A stretch of DNA of 24,468 nt, taken from Sarcodiotheca gaudichaudii (taxonomy: Eukaryota > Rhodophyta > Florideophyceae > Gigartinales > Solieriaceae). Position numbers and translations under genes: made by a program. Positions 13,997 through 21,698 of this stretch are shown in pieces. The DNA is taken from contig JAUKVZ010000024.1 of NCBI GenBank assembly GCA_032355985.1, forward strand, positions 1 to 24,468. Reading direction: 5' to 3'. The notes beneath the pieces were generated by a model that ran no database searches, was not told the DNA's origin, and worked only from the letters and a program-made list of their open reading frames with translations. Every line of letters starts with the position of its first letter. Within the stretch, counting starts at the first letter, position 1.

Positions 13997-14770
13997 ATGG
14001 GGCACACCCTTCTCGGCCAACTCAAGCGGACTCGGCAATACATGCAGGTTGTCGCTCTGCTTGCCGGTGGCGCCGAGGCGCACCAAATCGCCCAGGCGGT
14101 GATCCAACTCGCCGAAAAGCACTTCAATCTTGCAGCAAACGACGAGGTGCTGGTCGAGACGATTCACACGTTGATGCAACTTCCCATCGCAGCACGTTCA
14201 ACTGACTTCGTGGCGGCCCTTCAGGAGCAAGGGATTGAGGTGCCGCACGCCCCTACAGCCAATGAGCTCATCGTTGCAGTTGTCGAGTCCATTGACTGCA
14301 AAGTCGCTAGCGCAACCAGACGAACAGATCTCGGTGAGATTGCTCAGACAGTGGCCGCGGAGGCGTTGAGTGGCCACCTCAAGGATCGGCTCGGGCTGCT
14401 CTACGACGGGGCTCGCCCGGAAGATGTGCAAAGCGCTCTAGCGATGACGCATTCTCCGAAGAACTTCGGTGAGTTCGCTCGTCGATTTACCGCGGGCGTT
14501 ACGAACCAGGTCTTGGACTACTTCCTTGGGCCTGTGATGTCGAGCGTGACGGGTGGGGACGAAAGGTTTCCCACGCTCGCTGCAGCCAGTGCCTATCGGG
14601 AAGCTCTCAAGACCCACACTTATGAGGCCGCAAAGATCGTGGAAAAATTCTCGGGGGACTGGTATTCGCAGGTGCAACAACCTGGCAAAGGGCTGACCCG
14701 TGACGAGGTCGGCAAGTATGCCTTCGGCGCCTTTCAGAAGTTGAGTTCAGAGTTGAAGGCAGGTCTTTGA
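13997..14770 (+). CDS. Helical partner protein of the QueC-like enzyme
   Basis: A 257-residue, almost entirely helical soluble protein. I do not recognise a named domain. Conserved-looking segments are LKRTRQYMQVVALLAGGA at the N-terminus, RTDLGEIAQTVAAEAL near residue 110 and NFGEFARRFTAGVTNQVLDYFL near 155. I associate the middle segments with unnamed proteins encoded beside QueC-like genes, from memory and without a search. The start at 13997 keeps the N-terminal block; ATG 14042 would remove it. The stop overlaps the next start as TGATG, so the two proteins are probably made together and may form a complex. GC content is lower than in the replication module, which suggests separate acquisition. 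Function is unknown; a scaffold, substrate carrier or sensor for the enzyme is a guess. Confidence 0.7.
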   Translation: MGHTLLGQLKRTRQYMQVVALLAGGAEAHQIAQAVIQLAEKHFNLAANDEVLVETIHTLMQLPIAARSTDFVAALQEQGIEVPHAPTANELIVAVVESIDCKVASATRRTDLGEIAQTVAAEALSGHLKDRLGLLYDGARPEDVQSALAMTHSPKNFGEFARRFTAGVTNQVLDYFLGPVMSSVTGGDERFPTLAAASAYREALKTHTYEAAKIVEKFSGDWYSQVQQPGKGLTRDEVGKYAFGAFQKLSSELKAGL

Positions 14771-16821
14771 TGCCGAATGAGCGACACATCATCTGTGGAG
14801 GTCTATCGGTGTCCGCCGTTCGTGAGATGGAAGCCCTCCATCTGTCCACGCATGGACCCGACGCCAACGCACGCCTGAGAGTGACCGACCTGACGAAGAG
14901 CCTTGTTGCCAACATTCCAGATACGTTCCTCGACCTGATTGAGTTGGCGACTTATGTATATGTTGCCGACCAGGCAGTGTCGCGCGGCAGAAACAAACTC
15001 GACAACATGCAGCCCAAGTGGCGCCGCCGGCTCGTGTTCGATGTGCCGGTGCGCTGTTTCGAACTATGGAGATCTGACCTGGTAGTCGAGGAGCTGAGGC
15101 GGACGCTTGGGTTTCTATCTGACGATGAGTACGAGTTCCGATTCCACCCATACCCAGACCCCCCTGCGCGCGATCAGTATTTTCCGTTCATTGAAGTACC
15201 GCAGTCGATGGCACCTGAGCACGTTGTGCTGTTCTCCGGCGGATTGGACTCTCTGGCGGGCGCTATCCAGGAAGTTGTACACGGCGATGGTCCGGTCTGC
15301 CTCCTAACGCATGAGCCAACGCCAAAGTTTCGGCCGCGCCAGCAACTACTCCGGAATCACTTGGATGACCGAGCTTCTGGCCCTGCTCCGCTGCATGTCA
15401 CAATCAGAGTCAATAAGACAAAGGAACTCAATCGTGAATACACGCAGCGGACTCGGTCATTTCTTTATGCGAGCCTTGCTGCGGCGGTAGCCCGAATGGC
15501 CGGGTTGCGGAGAATTCGCTTCTATGAGAATGGAGTTGTGAGCATCAACCTCCCGCTCGCAGCAGACGTCGTCGGCGGCCGTGCGACGAGGACGACGCAT
15601 CCATACGTTCTCAATGGATTCGGCCGCCTGTTCTCGCTACTTGCAGACCTAGACACTGGGTCGGAGTTCAGAGTCGAGAACGGATTCCTCGACAAGACAA
15701 AGGCTGATGTCGTTCGGATGATCCTCGATGCGAATTGTGCCTCGATGATCGAGACGTCGACGAGCTGCACACATACTTGGACCTGGACCCGCGAGCACAC
15801 CCACTGCGGAGTCTGCTCCCAGTGCATCGACAGGCGATTTGCGATATTGGCTGCAGGTGCTCGGGAGCACGATCCTGCAGCCAGATACAAGGCCAATCTC
15901 TTCCTGTCACCGCGACCGAAAGATGAAGACCGCCGGATGGTCGCGTGCTATGTCGAGATGGCAAGGTTGGTTGGCCAGATGACGCTGGTTGATTTCAAAG
16001 AATCGTTCGGTGGCATCTTTCGGGTGGCAGGGCAGTTGCCGGGTACTGTCGATGACAACGTCTCACAGATCTTCAATCTTTACAAGCGTCACGGCAGCGA
16101 GGTCGCGGGTGTTGTCGCCGACGCGCTCGCCGAGCACAAAGACCTCATCCTCAATCGAACGCTACCGGCCAATAGCCTGCTCCAACTGGTCCATGATCTG
16201 AGCATCCCGGTGGAAGGGATGGTCCGCGATTCGACATCAACGGAAACTAGCGACGAGATTAACGACGCCCGATTCGTCTTCCGGAGAGCGGAGCAGACGT
16301 GGAAGTACCGCTTCGAGAGACGAGGCCCCGAGACCAAGACTCTTCTCCCAAGCAGGGGCGCGTCATACCTACACGTCCTTCTTTCTAATCCAGAGAAGGA
16401 ATACTCCGTTGCGAGCCTCGTGCTCGAGGTGGCGAAGGCGCCGCAGGAATACCAGTTCGAGGGTGGAGACGAAGTGCTCGACGACACAGCTCGGAAGGCG
16501 ATCTGGTCGGAGTACCAGGAATACGAACAGCGCATTGAGGACGCCAGCCGGAATCAGCACGAGGGCGAGGCTGAACTGCTTCGAGGAGAACAGGAGAGGT
16601 TACTTGCTGCAATGAAGGAGGCTGGGTTCCGGAATAGGCCAAAGAAGCTCGGCGACGACCGCGAACGTCATCGAAAGTCGTTTAGCATGGCGATCACAAG
16701 GGTCCTCAAACAGATCAACGAGTTCGATGAGCCCTTCGCGAACCACCTCCGCAGTTGTCTCCGGCGTGGTCGAACACCGTGCTACAGGCCACCCGATGAG
16801 GTGGTTTGGGTGACCACCTAG
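14770..16821 (+). CDS. QueC-like PP-loop enzyme with C-terminal regulator-type domain
   Basis: A 683-residue protein. The middle is related to QueC (7-cyano-7-deazaguanine synthase, ATP-dependent): PP-loop SGGLDS at 156-161 and a zinc site from Cys333, Cys346, Cys349 and Cys352 (the last three as C-x2-C-x2-C). QueC itself is about 220-240 residues, so this is three times normal length. Residues 1-140 form an extra N-terminal domain. Residues about 505-683 look like the end domain seen in many actinobacterial ATPase and cyclase-type regulators: GASYLHVLL, then DDTARKAIWSEYQ, a charged coiled coil, then RKSFSMAITRVL and a CYRPPDEVVW ending. No queD, queE or queF is nearby, so queuosine synthesis is unlikely; QueC-like proteins also occur in Qat, type IV CBASS and related defence systems. 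TTG at 14767 is in frame, but ATG 14770, overlapping the upstream stop, is the better start. Confidence 0.8.
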   Translation: MPNERHIICGGLSVSAVREMEALHLSTHGPDANARLRVTDLTKSLVANIPDTFLDLIELATYVYVADQAVSRGRNKLDNMQPKWRRRLVFDVPVRCFELWRSDLVVEELRRTLGFLSDDEYEFRFHPYPDPPARDQYFPFIEVPQSMAPEHVVLFSGGLDSLAGAIQEVVHGDGPVCLLTHEPTPKFRPRQQLLRNHLDDRASGPAPLHVTIRVNKTKELNREYTQRTRSFLYASLAAAVARMAGLRRIRFYENGVVSINLPLAADVVGGRATRTTHPYVLNGFGRLFSLLADLDTGSEFRVENGFLDKTKADVVRMILDANCASMIETSTSCTHTWTWTREHTHCGVCSQCIDRRFAILAAGAREHDPAARYKANLFLSPRPKDEDRRMVACYVEMARLVGQMTLVDFKESFGGIFRVAGQLPGTVDDNVSQIFNLYKRHGSEVAGVVADALAEHKDLILNRTLPANSLLQLVHDLSIPVEGMVRDSTSTETSDEINDARFVFRRAEQTWKYRFERRGPETKTLLPSRGASYLHVLLSNPEKEYSVASLVLEVAKAPQEYQFEGGDEVLDDTARKAIWSEYQEYEQRIEDASRNQHEGEAELLRGEQERLLAAMKEAGFRNRPKKLGDDRERHRKSFSMAITRVLKQINEFDEPFANHLRSCLRRGRTPCYRPPDEVVWVTT

Positions 16822-16822
16822 C

Positions 16823-16852
16823 GCGCCACATATTAAGTGGCGCTTGCGCCAC
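16823..16852 (+). other. Overlapping hairpins after the QueC-like gene
   Basis: GCGCCAC (16823-16829), GTGGCGC (16837-16843) and GCGCCAC (16846-16852) allow two exclusive 7-bp hairpins that share the middle arm, with loops of 7 and 2 nt. They begin two bases after the stop. No T-run follows, so termination would be weak; a role in mRNA end protection or as a protein-binding repeat is possible. Confidence 0.5.
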
Positions 16853-17197
16853 GTGAGTTGTGACCCCTTCATTTGTGGAGAGGCTGCTCGGCGCACCTCC
16901 TCAAAACCCAGTCCAGTCCAGTCCAGAAGAGCCGCGCCGGGCCTCGCTTCTGGACTAAGTGCCCATCATGGGCAAGGACGAGGTCCGTATGCACATCTTC
17001 ACCTAGCAATCGACCCCGGCAAGCTCACATGATCGTCGACGTAGAGCCGTGGGCCACAAGCAGGTTCTTCCGGGCCTGCTGACGCGTCGTCGCCACGACG
17101 ACCCGCACCCGAACGTACGACACATCAGAAACCAGCAATCAAAGCGGCCACACGCATCGGCGCTGTGGCTGCGCACTGAACGAAAGACCACAACATC
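16853..17197. other. Gap with a short pentamer repeat, no gene seen
   Basis: Contains a three-copy GTCCA tandem repeat at 16911-16925. Frames crossing this stretch (for example 16844-17032 and 17003-17191) lack ribosome binding sites and convincing protein composition. It separates the AT-richer QueC-like operon from the high-GC replication module, so it may hold a junction as well as the promoter of the module. Confidence 0.4.
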
Positions 17198-17533
17198 ATG
17201 GAACCCATGTCCAATCTGTCTGATCTCTCACCTCGTCGTGCCAAGTTGATCCGCGAGTGCCAGAGGCTTGGCTTTGCCCGGATCTTCGATCTTCGTATCC
17301 GCGATGGCGAACCAGTGTTCGACCCTTCACCGCGGATCGTCCGCGAGGTCAAGTTCGGCGGCGACAACGGCCCGCGCCCTGAGGCGGACGTCGGCGATTT
17401 CGCCCTGAAGCGGCAGGTGCAGGATCTGCTCTGCCAGCTCGATCACATCGGTGACGGCGTAATCGAGGACTTGGTCGTCAAGCACGGACTGCCTTTCTCG
17501 ATGCAGGTGGCCGAGCCCAGCTCCGTCGCCTGA
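17198..17533 (+). CDS. Small protein of unknown function, first gene of the replication module
   Basis: An 111-residue protein (108 if started at ATG 17207). Blocks SPRRAKLIRECQRLGFARIFDLRIRDGEPVFD (about 11-42) and IVREVKFGGDNGPRPE, then GDGVIEDLVVKHGLPF near the C-terminus, look like those of an unnamed family I associate with Planctomycetota islands. The helix, then strands, then a 20-residue helix would fit a small nucleic-acid-binding protein, but no motif shows it. Neither start has a good ribosome binding site. It precedes the sigma-like gene by 166 bases. Confidence 0.6.
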   Translation: MEPMSNLSDLSPRRAKLIRECQRLGFARIFDLRIRDGEPVFDPSPRIVREVKFGGDNGPRPEADVGDFALKRQVQDLLCQLDHIGDGVIEDLVVKHGLPFSMQVAEPSSVA

Positions 17534-17699
17534 TCGGCTCCCGAGTTCAACGAATAGATCAATCAACCGCATGACCAGCGGCCGCAAAGCGGAGCTGTCG
17601 TGGGTGCCGAGAACAAGGCATTGCACGAGAGCTCCTTTTCGCCTCGCCCATGTCCTCCGGCGCTCACCTGCTCCTCGCTGGCCGCGAGGAGATCCAACC

Positions 17700-18323
17700 G
17701 TGGGCCCCAATGATCCAACTCGTATCAATAAATACACCAGCACCCTGATCGCTGTGAAGGCCAGTCAACTCGTCGGTTGCTACGGCTTCACTCGCAGCGA
17801 TCGCCTCGACCTTGAGCAGGAACTCGTGCTCGCTGTTCTTGAGGCCGAAGACGCCTGGGATGCGACCCGAGCCAGCCGTAACACTTTTAACAACCGGATC
17901 GTGAACCGGAAGATCGCCACGATCATCCGCAGCCGCACCCGCCAGTGTCGTGACCATCGGCGCGAAGACATGTCACTTGATGAGTTCATCGTCGACGACG
18001 ACGGGACTCCGACCAGTCAAGCGAGCGCCTTCGCAGACGACTCAGATCGTCGCCGTGCCGACGCGCCGCCCAGCGAGAATCGTGTTGATCTTCCCGTCGA
18101 CGTCAGATCGGCGATCGGTGCGCTGACACCAGAACAGCAGCGCCTCTGCTCCCTGCTGAGCAAGGGATCCGCAGCTGACGCCGCGCGCATCATCGGCGTC
18201 TCAAGGCCCACGGTCTTCAAACAGATTCGAGCGATCCGCGAACGGTTCGCCAGCCGAGGCCTTAACGAATATCTGCACAGGGGCGCTTACGACTCACACC
18301 GCAACGGCGTATGTGATCAATAG
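17700..18323 (+). CDS. Sigma-70-like regulator
   Basis: A 207-residue protein with the two-domain plan of a small sigma factor. Residues about 33-90 resemble region 2 (DLEQELVLAVLEAEDAWD, then NTFNNRIVNRKIATIIRSR), and 139-182 resemble region 4 with a helix-turn-helix (LTPEQQRLCSLLSKGSAADAARIIGVSRPTVFKQIRAI). The linker of about 50 residues is acidic and probably disordered. The frame stays open back to 17571, but GTG 17700 follows GAGGAGA at 17686-17692 with 7-base spacing, and the extra upstream translation is arginine- and proline-rich, so I start at GTG. It may direct RNA polymerase to promoters of this module, or act as a late-type activator as sigma-like proteins do in some phages. A DNA-binding regulator without sigma activity is the alternative. 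Confidence 0.7.
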   Translation: MGPNDPTRINKYTSTLIAVKASQLVGCYGFTRSDRLDLEQELVLAVLEAEDAWDATRASRNTFNNRIVNRKIATIIRSRTRQCRDHRREDMSLDEFIVDDDGTPTSQASAFADDSDRRRADAPPSENRVDLPVDVRSAIGALTPEQQRLCSLLSKGSAADAARIIGVSRPTVFKQIRAIRERFASRGLNEYLHRGAYDSHRNGVCDQ

Positions 18324-18365
18324 ACCAGTCACCACCCGAATCGCGCACGCGCGAGGAGCACTTCG

Positions 18366-18674
18366 ATGCGACCGGACATCTATCGGTACATCTTCAGCGA
18401 GACCGTGCCGGTCGAAGAGGCCGAGGCGACGCTGCATCTGGCGATCCTTGCAGCCGAGAGCCTCTTCGGTGAATCGCGCGTGCGCATGGACGCGGCCTAC
18501 ACCATCGAAGAGGGGGCGCGCGTGTGCGCCATCGACGCTTCGAACGAGGTCGGGCGGAGCATCTGCCGCATATTCACCGGCTACCTGATCCGAGAGTTCG
18601 GCCAGGATCACTTCAAGGTCCGCTCGGTGAACGCGCCCAAACCCCTCGATGACGCACGGGCTGGCGCGGCGTGA
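18366..18674 (+). CDS. Small protein of unknown function
   Basis: A 102-residue protein beginning MRPDIYRYIFSETVPVEEAEATLHLAILAAESLFGE. A strong GAGGAG at 18353-18358, 7 bases before the ATG, supports the start. The pattern of VPVEEAEATLHLAILAAE (helix), SRVRMDAAYTIEEGARVCAIDA (strands) and GRSICRIFTGYLIREFG (helix) recalls an unnamed family I associate with similar islands. No catalytic motif is visible. Its place between the sigma-like gene and the annealing ATPase suggests a role in replication or its control. Confidence 0.65.
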   Translation: MRPDIYRYIFSETVPVEEAEATLHLAILAAESLFGESRVRMDAAYTIEEGARVCAIDASNEVGRSICRIFTGYLIREFGQDHFKVRSVNAPKPLDDARAGAA

Positions 18675-18735
18675 CAACGACATGGCCCTTTCTGAAAGCC
18701 CTGACGCACCATCGCACGCGCGGAGACGCACGCAT

Positions 18736-19518
18736 ATGACACTGCTCAGCCAGATCCAGAGCGGCAGGCAGCCGCGGCCGCGCCGGGTGATGCTCTACGG
18801 CACGCACGGCATCGGCAAGTCCACCTTCGGATCGATGGCCGACACGCCGGTCTTCATTCAGACGGAGGATGGGCTCGGCGAGATCGACTGCGACAAGCTC
18901 CCGATCGCCACGCGATACAGCGATGTGCTGGCTGCGCTCTCAGAACTCTATAGCCAGGATCATGAGTACAAGACCGCAGTCGTCGATTCACTGGACTGGC
19001 TCGAACGCCTGATCTTCGCCGAGGTCTGCGCCAGACGGAGTCTCGAATCGATCGAGGACATCGGCTACGGCAAGGGCTACACATTCGCGTTGACGCATTG
19101 GCGAGAGATCCTCGAGGGGCTCGACGCGCTGCGCAATGAACGCGGCATGCAGATCATTCTCATCGCGCACGCTCGGATCGAGAAGTTCGAGAACCCCGAG
19201 ACCGAGTCCTACGACCGCTACGTGCCGCAGCTCAACCGACACGCGTCTGCCTTGGTGCAGGAATGGTGTGACGAGGTGCTCTTTGCCACCTATCGCGTGC
19301 ACACCAAGCAAATGGACGAGGGCTTCAACCGCAAGCGCGCCCAGGGCATCGGAACCGGCGAGCGGATCATCCGCACCACTGAGCGCCCCGCGGCCATGGC
19401 GAAGAACCGCCTCAACCTTCCTGACGAGATGCCTCTCGACTACCGCGTCTATGCGGCGTTCCTAAGCGGCGAACACCAGGTCGATACGAACAACATCCCA
19501 TCTGACCAAGGAGCCTGA
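18736..19518 (+). CDS. Sak4-like AAA_24 ATPase
   Basis: A 260-residue RecA-fold ATPase of the AAA_24 family, which includes the Sak4 single-strand annealing proteins of phages. Walker A is GTHGIGKST at 22-30 with Lys28, TEDG follows the first strand after it, and YKTAVVDSLDW gives Walker B. The IILIAHARIEKFENPE strand is the sensor region. Single-strand annealing would support recombination and replication by pairing with the SSB-like DUF669 protein encoded 2 bases after its stop. I choose ATG 18736 because a GGAG lies about 10 bases upstream and the conserved part starts there; ATG 18682 and 18649 overlap the upstream gene more. No damage seen. Confidence 0.8.
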   Translation: MTLLSQIQSGRQPRPRRVMLYGTHGIGKSTFGSMADTPVFIQTEDGLGEIDCDKLPIATRYSDVLAALSELYSQDHEYKTAVVDSLDWLERLIFAEVCARRSLESIEDIGYGKGYTFALTHWREILEGLDALRNERGMQIILIAHARIEKFENPETESYDRYVPQLNRHASALVQEWCDEVLFATYRVHTKQMDEGFNRKRAQGIGTGERIIRTTERPAAMAKNRLNLPDEMPLDYRVYAAFLSGEHQVDTNNIPSDQGA

Positions 19519-19520
19519 AC

Positions 19521-19976
19521 ATGGCCAATCTCAATGGATTCAACGCGCATGAAGTCGAGCCAAACGTCGGCTTCGAGCCCATCCCCGCTGGCAAGCACCT
19601 GTGCGTCATCACCAACACCGAAATGAAGCCGACCAAGAATGGCGCCGGCGAATACCTCGAGATCGAGATGGACGTGATCGATGGGCCGCAGAAGGGCCGC
19701 AAGGTGTGGGATCGACTCACGCTCAAGCATCCCAACGAACTGACTGTGCGCATCGCGCGCAGCACGCTGTCATCGATCTGCAGAGCGGTCGGCGTGATGG
19801 CGCCCAAAGACAGCGTCGAGTTGCACAACCTGCCTCTGATCGTGAGTGTCGGCTGCAAGAGCCGTGAGGACACGGGCGAGCAGACCAATGTCGTCAAGGG
19901 CTATGCGGCGCGCGAGACGGAGTCGCCGCAGCACACGGCGACGGCAACCGGAAGCACGCCGCCGTGGAAGCGCTGA
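19521..19976 (+). CDS. DUF669 protein, probable single-strand DNA-binding partner
   Basis: A 151-residue DUF669-type protein. Recognisable parts are PAGKHLCVITNTEMKPTKNG near residue 22, GEYLEIEMDVIDGPQKGRKVWDRLTL at about 42-67 and a C-terminal disordered tail ending PPWKR. DUF669 proteins occur in phage and plasmid replication modules beside Sak4-like ATPases and helicases, and an SSB-like role is commonly inferred. AAGGAG at 19508-19513 gives an excellent ribosome binding site inside the end of the preceding gene, so the two are coupled. Confidence 0.8.
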   Translation: MANLNGFNAHEVEPNVGFEPIPAGKHLCVITNTEMKPTKNGAGEYLEIEMDVIDGPQKGRKVWDRLTLKHPNELTVRIARSTLSSICRAVGVMAPKDSVELHNLPLIVSVGCKSREDTGEQTNVVKGYAARETESPQHTATATGSTPPWKR

Positions 19977-20009
19977 CCTGAGCGCTTGCGCCATGGAGCA
20001 TCAAGCGTG

Positions 20010-21698
20010 ATGGAACTCCGTCCCTATCAACGCGACGCGGTGGGCGCAGTCTGGCGGCACATCGCCGCCAGCGACACCAACCCTGCGGTCGTCCTCCCAA
20101 CAGGCTCCGGCAAGACGCACGTGATCGCCGAACTCTGCCGCGACGCGGTGGAGCGCTGGGACGGCCGCGTCATCGTGCTTGCGCACGTCAAGGAACTGCT
20201 GGAGCAGGCGGCGGGCAACCTCCGGGCCGTTGCGCCTGAGTTGCCCATCGGCGTCTACTCGGCGGGGCTTGGCAGGCGCGACCTGGGTTACGCCGTCACG
20301 ATCGCAGGCATCCAGTCTGTCTATCAGCGGGCGCACGATCTGGGGCCACTCGACGTGGTGATCGTTGATGAGGCGCATCTGATTCCGACTGAGGGCGAGG
20401 GCATGTATCGCCGCTTCCTCGCTGACGCTCGAGATCTGTGCGAACACCAGCGCGTCATCGGCCTGACGGCAACGCCCTACCGCTTGAAGACGGGCATGAT
20501 CTGCGCGCCGGAGAATATCCTCAACACAGTCTGCCTCGAAGTCGGCGTGAAGGAGCTGATCACACAGGGGTATCTCTGCCCGCTGCGAAGCCGCGCTGGC
20601 AGGGCGGAGGTCGACACCAGCGCGCTGAATGTGCGGGGCGGCGAGTTCGTCAGCGGTGAGGTCGAGGATCTCATGGACGAAGATGGGCTCGTCGAGAAGG
20701 CGTGCGCCGAAATCGTCATGGCGACGACTGACCGGCAATCTGTCCTGCTCTTCTGCTCGGGCGTCCGCCACGGTGAACATGTGGCGCGCGCGCTGCGCGA
20801 GCGGCACGGCGTCGAGTGCGGGTTCATCTCCGGGGAGACACTCGCTAAGGAACGCGACGGACTCATCGGGCGCTTCAAGTCCGGCGACCTGAAATACCTC
20901 GCCAACGTCAACGTGCTGACAACCGGATTCGACGCGCCGAATGTGGACTGCGTGGCGATGCTTCGGCCGACGCTCTCGCCCGGTCTCTACTACCAGATGG
21001 TCGGGCGGGGATTCCGTCTATGTGAGGGCAAGCGCGACTGCCTCGTGCTCGACTTCGGCGGCAACGTGCTCAGGCATGGGCCGGTCGACGCGATCCAGTT
21101 GGCTAACCCAAACAGAGCTCAAGGGATCGCGCCGGCCAAGCAGTGCCCTGAGTGTGATGCGCTGATCCATGCCGCCTACGCCATCTGTCCTGAGTGCGGG
21201 CACGCGTTCCCGTCAAGAGAGATCAGGCACAATGCGGCCGCGTCGGACGAAGCGATCGTCTCGGGCCAGGAGGGCCCAACACGGCGCATTGAGCCGGTCA
21301 GCGAGGTCTCGTATCACGTCCATTCCAAGCGCAGCGACCCGCTGGCCAAGCCGACGATGCGAGTCGATTACCGCATCGGATTCAACGACTGGGTGCGCGA
21401 GTGGGTCTGCATCGAGCATCCACCCGGTGGCTATGCGCGCAAGAAGGCTGAGCAATGGTGGCGGAAGCGCTCGGACGACCTCATTCCAGACAGCGTTGAA
21501 GAGGCCGTCGAGTGGGCCCGCGCCGGCGCCGTCGCACAGACTCTGACTGTCACCATCGAGAAGAAGCCGGGTGATCGATGGGAGCGGATCGTCGGCTATG
21601 AGCTGGACGAGAAACCGCCACGACTCGAGAGCGATGAAGGGGCGCCGGAGTATGTAGGCATCAGCGAGGATTCAGATGAGTGGGACACTCCATTCTGA
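20010..21698 (+). CDS. DEAH-box superfamily 2 helicase with zinc ribbon
   Basis: A 562-residue SF2 helicase. Motif I is LPTGSGKTHV with Lys35, motif II is DEAH at 120-123, motif III is GLTATPYR, and motif VI is YQMVGRGFRL. The order LRPYQRDAV at the start and FDAPNVDCVAMLRPTLSPG before motif VI are typical of the RecQ/UvsW-like and phage replication helicases. A zinc ribbon follows the second RecA domain with Cys379, Cys382, Cys393 and Cys396. The C-terminal 150 residues are less conserved and may bind DNA. The frame opens at TTG 19986; GGAG at 19995-19998 favours GTG 20007 or ATG 20010. It could unwind replication forks or origin DNA. Its stop overlaps the next start as TGATG. Confidence 0.88.
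   Translation: MELRPYQRDAVGAVWRHIAASDTNPAVVLPTGSGKTHVIAELCRDAVERWDGRVIVLAHVKELLEQAAGNLRAVAPELPIGVYSAGLGRRDLGYAVTIAGIQSVYQRAHDLGPLDVVIVDEAHLIPTEGEGMYRRFLADARDLCEHQRVIGLTATPYRLKTGMICAPENILNTVCLEVGVKELITQGYLCPLRSRAGRAEVDTSALNVRGGEFVSGEVEDLMDEDGLVEKACAEIVMATTDRQSVLLFCSGVRHGEHVARALRERHGVECGFISGETLAKERDGLIGRFKSGDLKYLANVNVLTTGFDAPNVDCVAMLRPTLSPGLYYQMVGRGFRLCEGKRDCLVLDFGGNVLRHGPVDAIQLANPNRAQGIAPAKQCPECDALIHAAYAICPECGHAFPSREIRHNAAASDEAIVSGQEGPTRRIEPVSEVSYHVHSKRSDPLAKPTMRVDYRIGFNDWVREWVCIEHPPGGYARKKAEQWWRKRSDDLIPDSVEEAVEWARAGAVAQTLTVTIEKKPGDRWERIVGYELDEKPPRLESDEGAPEYVGISEDSDEWDTPF

Noticed and set aside
13997-16821. Complete Qat system around the QueC-like gene
   Set aside because: No KAP-type ATPase (QatA) and no TatD-like nuclease (QatD) are next to it, and the partner protein does not look like QatB.
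16911-16925. GTCCA tandem repeat as a CRISPR or iteron array
   Set aside because: Only three pentamers with no spacers; too short for either.
17571-17699. 43-codon upstream extension of the sigma-like gene
   Set aside because: The ribosome binding site precedes GTG 17700 and the extension is of low-complexity basic composition.
20001-20807. A 268-codon minus-strand frame inside the helicase gene
   Set aside because: Antisense shadow of a well-supported helicase; long antisense frames are expected in high-GC coding DNA.
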